From Propionispira arboris (GTDB lineage: Bacteria; Bacillota; Negativicutes; Selenomonadales; Selenomonadaceae): a DNA stretch of 64,000 nucleotides. Each line of letters begins with the position of its first letter. The first letter of the stretch is position 1. The position numbers and the translations under genes are program-made. The stretch covers positions 62,001 to 126,000 of the forward strand of contig NZ_FNZK01000001.1 of assembly GCF_900109225.1 (NCBI RefSeq). The letters run 5' to 3'. Below the pieces are notes generated by a model, which did not search any database, had not been told where the DNA came from, and saw nothing but the letters and a program-made list of their open reading frames with translations. Shown here one piece after another: positions 57,820 to 64,000 of the stretch.

Positions 57820-58692
57820 ATGAAAGAAGCGAAGAAAATTTGCTTTTTAGGAAAAGGCGGTGTAGGCAAATCGATCATTGCGTCAAATTTGAGTGAAGCA
57901 TTGGTACGGGCTGGATACCATGTATTGCAAATTGGTAATGATAGTAGTTTAAGCTCAACGATTTTACTCCGTGGTTTTACAGATGCGGTGCCAGCACTGG
58001 AAGAATACAGGAAAAATTATGTGATTCAACTGGCTGATTATATTATAAAAACTGCTTCGGGAGTTTATTGTTTAGAACTTGGTAGTTTAGAACCAGGGGT
58101 AGGTTGTATGGCGCGAGGCATTCAGATTATTGATGAAATGATGGAGATGCAGGGGATTACGGATGCTTTAGATTTAGATTACATCATTTATGATATTGCG
58201 GGGGATATTCCGTGTACCGGCTATATTCTGCCAATGCGTGATGGAATCATGGATACTTGTATTGTAGTCACCGATGGTTCGGTCACATCGTTTGTTACAG
58301 CCAATAGTATTATTGCTGGAATTGTAAAAGCAAGACGCAATGAGCCTATTTCCATTCAAATGCTGGTGAATTATGCGGATCGTTATCCAACCAGATCACA
58401 GTTAGATGCATATGCAGTGACGACACAGTTGACTATCTTAGATTATTTAGATTATTATCAGCGACTTGAGCATAGCGAATTGGCGGGGGAGACAATCTTT
58501 GTTTCGCAGCCAGACAGTAAGGCGGCTTTGTTTTTTACCGACCTGGTGGAAAAGATTACAGTTACAAAGCAAATAATTATGCCGCAGCCACTCGGGCGCA
58601 ATGAACTTTTTCGTTGGCTGAGGCTTTGGAAACAGCAGTCACTTGATCAAAAAAGCGGTGTAATCGGTGGGGATTACTCTGGTAATATTTAA
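57820..58692 (+). CDS. NifH-like iron-sulfur ATPase (nitrogenase reductase-like), orphan
   Basis: A 290-residue protein, the length of nitrogenase iron protein. Seen: P-loop GKGGVGKS at 11-18; Asp41 in GNDSSLSST (the NifH DPKADST region, where Lys and the second Asp are lost); EPGVGCMARG with Cys96; YDIAGDIPCTGYILPMRD with Asp125, Gly128, Asp129 and Cys132. Cys96/Cys132 match the 4Fe-4S ligands 97/132 of Azotobacter NifH, so a dimer bridging one cluster and donating electrons with ATP hydrolysis is inferred. No NifD/K-like partner is in the window. ATG 57820 is preferred; a GTG at 57808 overlaps the AGGTGG site. A MinD-like ATPase without cluster is the alternative. Confidence 0.8.
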   Translation: MKEAKKICFLGKGGVGKSIIASNLSEALVRAGYHVLQIGNDSSLSSTILLRGFTDAVPALEEYRKNYVIQLADYIIKTASGVYCLELGSLEPGVGCMARGIQIIDEMMEMQGITDALDLDYIIYDIAGDIPCTGYILPMRDGIMDTCIVVTDGSVTSFVTANSIIAGIVKARRNEPISIQMLVNYADRYPTRSQLDAYAVTTQLTILDYLDYYQRLEHSELAGETIFVSQPDSKAALFFTDLVEKITVTKQIIMPQPLGRNELFRWLRLWKQQSLDQKSGVIGGDYSGNI

Positions 58693-58731
58693 AAGGATTT
58701 TATATTGATGTAGGGGAGATCAGGTGAGGAA

Positions 58732-60084
58732 ATGCTTGATGTTGCAATCTGCAAAGGTTTAGTTATTAACACAAAGAGACAGACAAAACGAATAACGAAT
58801 ATTGGAATTAAAGCTGGTGAAATTGTCTGTGTTACAGGGGATGATTTGACTGCTTCTGTCGTAATTGATGCACAAGGCTTGATTGTAAGTCCGGGATTTA
58901 TTGATGTGCATGGACATGTTGATGGATACCTTTATAGTGGTGAATTATCTGCCTGCCAAGGGATTACAACAAGCATTGGTGGTAATTGTGGTCTAAGTCC
59001 GCTTGATTTTGATGATTTTTTTAATTGCCAGGAAAGAGATGGCTTTTATATCAATCAAGGTGAGTTAGTTGGCCATTCTTTTTCTTTGCGTCAAGCGGCA
59101 GGAATTGCTAATCCCTATCGGAGGGCTTTGCCGTGTGAGTTCGAGAAGATGAAGTATATGGCGCGTGCGGCATTGGATGCTGGAGCGTGTGGTATTTCGT
59201 TTGGGCTCGATTATTCACCGGGAGCATCTTATGATGAAATTACAGCCCTCGCCAGTATTTGTGCCGATTTTGATCGTGTTATGCCGATTCACACGCGTTT
59301 GTTTACGCAAAATGATTTATATTCTTTATTTGAAGTGTTATCGATTGCTAAACGAACGGGCGTTAAATTATTGTTTTCTCATTTTGTTTACCAGTATGGT
59401 TCAGGTATTATGGGCGATGCTTTAGAGATTATTGAAAAAGCAATACACGATGGACTCGATATTAAGATTGACAGCGGAATGTATATGGATTGGCTTACAT
59501 TTATTGGGACAGCTACGTTTGATGAACAGACAATTAATGATAATGAAATACGTTTTTCAGATATGATTGCAGCCAGCGGTCCCTATAAAGGGCAGCGGCT
59601 GAATCTGGAGTTGTATCGACTTATGCGCAAAAATTATCCCAATGATTCCGTTATTTGTTGCGTGCCAAATGATGCATCACAAATTTATGCTGCTTTAAAA
59701 CCAGATTATGCGATGCCATCCACCGATATAGGGCAATATCTGCCAGGTGAAGGTCATCCGCAAATTGCCGGGTCTTTTCCTAAGTATATTAAAGAAATGG
59801 TACAGGAACGGCATGATTTGACATTGGAAGCAGCCATCTATAAAGCAACGCTGCTGCCAGCGCAAACGTTTCATTTGGCAAAAAAAGGGCAGATTGAAGT
59901 TGGTATGGATGCGGATCTGACGATTTTCAATTTAAGTACGATTAAAGACACAGCGGTTTTCCCAGATCAAGGTTTCCCTGATAATAAGCCGGAAGGTATA
60001 GAATATGTCTTAGTGAATGGTGTGCCAGTTGTTGTCCAGGGGGCATTTACTGGTAAAAAACCGGGGCGGGTACTTCGGGCTTGA
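58732..60084 (+). CDS. D-aminoacylase-family amidohydrolase
   Basis: A 450-residue metal-dependent amidohydrolase (N-acyl-D-amino-acid deacylase/dihydroorotase-like barrel). Seen: GFIDVHGHVDGYL with His60, His62 and Asp64, GNCGLSP with Cys86 (the metal-bridging Cys of D-aminoacylases), PIHTRLF and LLFSHFVYQYG for further His ligands, AMPSTDIGQYLPGEGHPQ near residue 325, and the C-terminal VGMDADLTIFN. Known substrates are N-acyl amino acids and related amides. It starts 39 bases after the NifH-like gene, so they are probably co-transcribed, and a joint pathway is possible. No substrate can be named. Confidence 0.88.
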   Translation: MLDVAICKGLVINTKRQTKRITNIGIKAGEIVCVTGDDLTASVVIDAQGLIVSPGFIDVHGHVDGYLYSGELSACQGITTSIGGNCGLSPLDFDDFFNCQERDGFYINQGELVGHSFSLRQAAGIANPYRRALPCEFEKMKYMARAALDAGACGISFGLDYSPGASYDEITALASICADFDRVMPIHTRLFTQNDLYSLFEVLSIAKRTGVKLLFSHFVYQYGSGIMGDALEIIEKAIHDGLDIKIDSGMYMDWLTFIGTATFDEQTINDNEIRFSDMIAASGPYKGQRLNLELYRLMRKNYPNDSVICCVPNDASQIYAALKPDYAMPSTDIGQYLPGEGHPQIAGSFPKYIKEMVQERHDLTLEAAIYKATLLPAQTFHLAKKGQIEVGMDADLTIFNLSTIKDTAVFPDQGFPDNKPEGIEYVLVNGVPVVVQGAFTGKKPGRVLRA

Positions 60085-60110
60085 AAATAGATTTTGTACA
60101 GAAAACGACA

Positions 60111-60178
60111 AAAATACAGGGAGTAACGGGCTGGATTTGAATGTATCCATGGAGTCGTTGCTTCCTGTATTTTTGTTG
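60111..60178 (+). terminator. Terminator after the amidohydrolase
   Basis: AAAAATACAGGGAGTAACG pairs with CGTTGCTTCCTGTATTTTT with two mismatches; a loop of about 30 bases; T run ends the 3' arm. Confidence 0.75.
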
Positions 60179-60263
60179 GATTTTTTGAATTGACAACAAG
60201 TGACAGAATCTACAGAAAAAACAGAAAATTTAAATAAAATGTAAAAAATATTGAGCTTAAAAA

Positions 60264-60292
60264 TTGTGGAATTTTGTTACACTATATATTAT
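60264..60292 (+). promoter_or_regulatory. Possible promoter of the araN operon
   Basis: TTGTGG (60264-60269), 17 bases, TATTAT (60287-60292). TGTTACA occurs twice around it (60275 and about 60300). No TTGTATGAT box was found here, so control may differ from araBAD. Confidence 0.45.
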
Positions 60293-60360
60293 GAGGAAAT
60301 GTTACATAATGGGTATCGAAAAATGGTAATCAATTTTAAAAAACGAGAGGAGACGTATTC

Positions 60361-61668
60361 ATGAAAAAAAGTTGGGTTTATGTACTTTCAATGGTCGTTT
60401 TGTTAGCGGTAGCTGCCGCAGGGTGTGGCCAAAAAAAAGAATCAGCACAATCGTCAGGTGATGGTGATGCAACCGTACTTAATTTTTGGACATTTCAAGA
60501 ATTACACAAGGGGTTTATGGATGATGCAGTTAGTACCTGGAATGAAAAGCATCCCGATAAAAAAATAATTTTAAAAACGGACGTATATCCGTATGATGAA
60601 CAGCATAATAAATTATTAATTGCTTTGCAGTCTGGTACTGGAGCACCTGATTTGGCAGATATTGAAATAGGGAAATTTGCAAATTATATTAAGGGCAGTA
60701 AACCAGGCCTGGTAGAACTGAATGATATTGTTGATCCAGTCAAAGATAATTTGATTATGGGGAGAATGGACAATTACGCGAAAGATGGTAAATATTATGG
60801 TGTGGATTATCATGTTGGCGCTGAAGTCATGTATTACAATAAAGAAATATTAGATCAGGCTGGCGTGGATATCAATAAAATTGTTACTTGGGATGATTAT
60901 ATTGCCGCCGGTAAACAAGTCGTTGCTAAAACTGGTAAACCAATGACAACAATTGAAACGACAGAACACTGGTCGGTCTATCCACTGATGAATATGCAAG
61001 GGTCTGATGTTTTAGATAAAGACGGGAATTCAAGTTTTGACAATGCGACTAATATCAAAACACTACAAATGTTGAAAGATATGTTATATAAAGATAAAAT
61101 TGCGGTACCGGCACCAGGAGGGTATCATCATTCCGAAGAATACTGGGCTTGGATGAATAAAGGCAATGCGGCTTCGGTTTGGATGCCAATGTGGTATATG
61201 GGGCGATTTGTCCAATATATGCCGGAATTAAAAGGTAAAATTGTCATCCGTCCGATGCCAGTATTTGCTGGTGGTAAAAGATCAGTGGGGATGGGGGGAA
61301 CCGCAACTGTTATTACAACGCAGAGTAAACATGCAGAATTAGTTAAACAATTTTTAGCGGAAGCAAAATTATCAAAAGAAGGCAGTATCAAAACATGGAC
61401 TTTATTAGGGTTTGATCCAATCAGAAAAGATGCCTGGTCTGATCCAGCCATGTCAGCACCAAATAAATATACCGATTATTTTGGTACAGATATATTTAGT
61501 ACATTGCAATCGGTTGTAGCTGATATTGGACAATTAAATGTTGGGGCGAAATATCCAGCGGCTATTTCTTTATTGCAAAAGAATGTTTGTTTTAGAGTGC
61601 TTAAGGAACAAAGCCAATCACCAGAAGAAGCTTTAAAAGCAGCGGGAGAAGATCTTAAAGCACAATAA
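60361..61668 (+). CDS. araN: Sugar ABC transporter substrate-binding lipoprotein, AraN-like
   Basis: A 435-residue family 1 extracellular binding lipoprotein for oligosaccharides. Seen: signal peptide with lipobox VAAAGC (Cys22), TVLNFWTFQELHKGF at the mature start, SGTGAPDLADIEIGKFANYI, and AASVWMPMWYMGRFVQYMP. With two permease genes and a GH51 arabinofuranosidase downstream, an arabino-oligosaccharide substrate is likely, as for Bacillus AraN. AGGAG precedes the ATG. No ATPase gene is in the operon so far, so a shared MsmX-type ATPase is expected. Confidence 0.88.
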   Translation: MKKSWVYVLSMVVLLAVAAAGCGQKKESAQSSGDGDATVLNFWTFQELHKGFMDDAVSTWNEKHPDKKIILKTDVYPYDEQHNKLLIALQSGTGAPDLADIEIGKFANYIKGSKPGLVELNDIVDPVKDNLIMGRMDNYAKDGKYYGVDYHVGAEVMYYNKEILDQAGVDINKIVTWDDYIAAGKQVVAKTGKPMTTIETTEHWSVYPLMNMQGSDVLDKDGNSSFDNATNIKTLQMLKDMLYKDKIAVPAPGGYHHSEEYWAWMNKGNAASVWMPMWYMGRFVQYMPELKGKIVIRPMPVFAGGKRSVGMGGTATVITTQSKHAELVKQFLAEAKLSKEGSIKTWTLLGFDPIRKDAWSDPAMSAPNKYTDYFGTDIFSTLQSVVADIGQLNVGAKYPAAISLLQKNVCFRVLKEQSQSPEEALKAAGEDLKAQ

Positions 61669-61775
61669 AGAAAATGGTGGTTTTGTATGAATGGGCCTGG
61701 TAGGACTCGGCTGTGGCAGGCTGGGTCGTATCATTTTATTCAAAATTTCCCCAGTGGGCGAGGAGGTTTTTTTAC

Positions 61776-62720
61776 GTGCCAGAACCTATAGCAAGAACAA
61801 TTTGTACCGAAAAACAGAAGAAAAAACAGTGGGGCGATTTATTTTTTTCACAGACGGCGGCTCCATATCTGTTTGTGTTACCCTTTGTTATTTCTTTTTT
61901 GATTTTTTTCCTATACCCGATTATTTCTACCGTTATTATGAGTTTTGAGAGAATTGATGGACCGGGTGATGTGACTTTTATTGGTTGGCAGAACTATATG
62001 AATTTATTGAATCCGCATTTTTTTAATGCGATCTGGATTACAACAAAATATACGTTTTGGACCTTACTTGTTTTGATTCCACTGCCTTTGTTGTTTGCGG
62101 TATGCTTAAATAAAAAAACACTGCCGGGCCGTAACTTTTTTCGCTCTGCTTTTTTTATGCCAGCACTGACATCGGTTATTGTAGCCGGACTTTTTTTCCG
62201 TCTGGCTTTTGGTGAACAGGATACAACGTTGATCAATTCAATGCTTAATGTATTTGGCATAAGTTCTACAGTATGGCTCCAAAATCCCAATACAGCGATG
62301 TTTGTTATGGTTTTGTTATGTACATGGCGCTGGCTTGGTGTCAATGTGATCTACTTTTTATCAGGACTGCAAAGCATTCCTGATGAATTATATGAAGCAG
62401 CCTCGATTGACGGGGCCAATGCTTGGGAAAAGTTTTTACACATAACGATTCCTGGGTTGAAACCAGTGATTGTATATGTGCTGACGATCAGTGTGTATGG
62501 TGGATATTCTATGTTTGCTGAATCCTTTGCCTTATTTAGCAGCGCGCGTTCTCCCGGTGAAATTGGTACAACGATTGTCACATATTTGTATCAAGAAGGG
62601 TTTAATAACAATAATTTGGGATTAGGATCAGCGATTGGTGTTGGTTTGTTTGTCCTCGTAATGGTCTTAAACATTATTCAATTATGGTTGAATGGTTTCT
62701 TTAAAAAGGAGGTTGACTGA
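61776..62720 (+). CDS. araP: Sugar ABC transporter permease, AraP-like
   Basis: A 314-residue MalF-type permease with six to seven membrane helices. Seen: LFVLPFVISFLIFFLYPIIST, the EAA loop EAASIDGANAWEKFLHITIP near residue 205-225, which docks the ATPase. GTG at 61776 is preferred as start because GAGGAGG lies 9 bases upstream; a longer frame opening at 61713 would add residues that include this ribosome site. It ends one base before the araQ start. Confidence 0.9.
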   Translation: MPEPIARTICTEKQKKKQWGDLFFSQTAAPYLFVLPFVISFLIFFLYPIISTVIMSFERIDGPGDVTFIGWQNYMNLLNPHFFNAIWITTKYTFWTLLVLIPLPLLFAVCLNKKTLPGRNFFRSAFFMPALTSVIVAGLFFRLAFGEQDTTLINSMLNVFGISSTVWLQNPNTAMFVMVLLCTWRWLGVNVIYFLSGLQSIPDELYEAASIDGANAWEKFLHITIPGLKPVIVYVLTISVYGGYSMFAESFALFSSARSPGEIGTTIVTYLYQEGFNNNNLGLGSAIGVGLFVLVMVLNIIQLWLNGFFKKEVD

Positions 62721-62721
62721 T

Positions 62722-63555
62722 ATGGGACCAAAGATAACCAATGCATTGGTATTTGTCATTTTATTGATTTTTGCAGTATTTTGTTTAGCTCCTTTTTTCT
62801 TCTTGGTTATTTCATCCTTACGACCTGGTGTGGAAATGATACGCCAGGGAATTTCCCTCAATATCGATTTTTCAGCATTGAACTTTGATAATTATGTGCT
62901 TTTACTGGATGGCAAGGAAGGAATTTATCTTTCCTGGTATTTTAACAGTGTAGTTATAACCGTGGTTCATACATTGTTATCGCTGTTATTGACATCTATG
63001 GTTGGTTATGGTTTGGCGATGTATAATTTCAAGGGGAAAAATGCAGTTTTTATTATTGTCTTAGTCGTTATGATGATTCCAGTGGAGATATTGATATTAC
63101 CACTATATGAATTATCGATTAGTACCGGTTTGATTGATAGCTATCTGGGTGTCATTCTGCCCTTTGTTGTGGCACCGATGTCCATTTTCTTTTTTCGGCA
63201 GTATGCCCAATCCCTGCCACGTGAACTTTTGGACGCAGGGCGAATTGATGGCTGCGGTGAATTCAAAATTTTTTTCAAGATCATGCTACCACTCATGAAA
63301 CCGGCTTTTGGTGCTATGGGGATTTTGCAGGCCATGTTTAGCTGGAATAATTTTGTTTGGCCGCTGATTGTACTGCGTTCGAACGATATGCTGACTTTGC
63401 CGATTGGATTGCAATCTTTGATTACTCCTTATGGCAACAATTATGATATTTTGTTTCCTGGTGCAGTGATGTCAGTTATACCAATTATTATCTTGTTTAT
63501 TTTAAATCAAAAAGCATTTATTTCAGGACTTACAGTTGGTGGAGTGAAAGGTTAA
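62722..63555 (+). CDS. araQ: Sugar ABC transporter permease, AraQ-like
   Basis: A 277-residue MalG-type permease. Seen: six predicted helices, FFLVISSLRPGVEM after helix 1, and the EAA-type loop LLDAGRIDGCGEFKIFFKIMLP near residues 173-195. ATG 62722 follows AAAGGAGG within the end of araP. It completes the AraNPQ importer. Confidence 0.92.
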   Translation: MGPKITNALVFVILLIFAVFCLAPFFFLVISSLRPGVEMIRQGISLNIDFSALNFDNYVLLLDGKEGIYLSWYFNSVVITVVHTLLSLLLTSMVGYGLAMYNFKGKNAVFIIVLVVMMIPVEILILPLYELSISTGLIDSYLGVILPFVVAPMSIFFFRQYAQSLPRELLDAGRIDGCGEFKIFFKIMLPLMKPAFGAMGILQAMFSWNNFVWPLIVLRSNDMLTLPIGLQSLITPYGNNYDILFPGAVMSVIPIIILFILNQKAFISGLTVGGVKG

Positions 63556-63561
63556 TTATAA

Positions 63562-64000
<439 letters not shown>

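Noticed and set aside
57820-58692. Calling the NifH-like gene nifH
   Set aside because: Switch I residues differ and no nif partner genes are present, so nitrogen fixation is not supported.

Overview
The window reads as a chromosomal segment of a low-GC anaerobic Firmicute, most likely a Negativicutes member of the Selenomonadales type. This assignment is an inference from gene order and gene style; there is no rRNA in the window. The core block rpmE - yqhQ - prfA - prmC - tsaC - ywlE - rpiB - glyA - upp - dCMP deaminase - tagO/wecA - wecB - atp operon - murA (about 18.5-38.6 kb) is the arrangement known from Bacillus and Clostridia. It lacks spoIIR (expected between prmC and tsaC) and spoIID (expected after murA), which suggests a non-sporulating lineage. 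A rubrerythrin-type protein, a glycyl-radical activase and an Old Yellow Enzyme homologue fit anaerobic life. No tRNA, rRNA, CRISPR array or prophage was seen.

Layout. 0-4 kb: a rubrerythrin-like gene, a frameshifted NagZ-like glycosidase, and a patch of decayed mobile DNA (one copy of a 146-bp inverted-repeat element, an IS4-type relic with two frameshifts, an ISL3-type scrap). 4-10.6 kb: beta-glucoside phosphotransferase functions, namely two EIIA, one EIIB and two GH1 6-phospho-beta-glucosidases plus a sugar-phosphate isomerase-like gene, with no EIIC. 10.7-18.3 kb: secreted or envelope proteins (M48 protease, TPR protein, LtaS-type sulfatase, NERD protein), an orphan glycyl-radical activase and a DeoR regulator. 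18.4-38.6 kb: the housekeeping block, including a tandem-duplicated MazG-like protein and a complete F1Fo ATP synthase operon (atpZ, atpI, atpBEFHAGDC). 38.7-47.5 kb: an OYE-family reductase, a YtfQRT-YjfF-type pentose/hexofuranose ABC transporter, and a CstA transporter behind a T-box leader whose best-fitting specifier is AUC (Ile).

47.5-52 kb: a sulfur amino acid group: patB, a cystathionine lyase/synthase and an Rrf2/CymR-like regulator on the minus strand, divergent from cysK. 52-57.7 kb: araR, araB, araA, araD. 57.8-60.1 kb: a NifH-like iron-sulfur ATPase with no NifD/NifK partner, followed by a D-aminoacylase-family amidohydrolase. 60.3-64 kb: an AraNPQ-type oligosaccharide ABC transporter and the start of a GH51 arabinofuranosidase that runs off the window.

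How it fits together. The arabinose genes form a pathway from arabino-oligosaccharide uptake (AraNPQ) and intracellular release (GH51) or monosaccharide uptake (YtfQRT-YjfF) through isomerase, kinase and epimerase to xylulose-5-phosphate. A repeated TTGTATGAT motif lies at the araR, araB and ytfQ promoters and is the likely AraR operator. The most novel item is the NifH-like protein: it keeps cysteines at positions 96 and 132 and the switch II residues of nitrogenase iron protein. Its promoter carries a palindrome resembling a motif at the cymR/cysK promoters, pointing to a sulfur-responsive but uncharacterised redox function.
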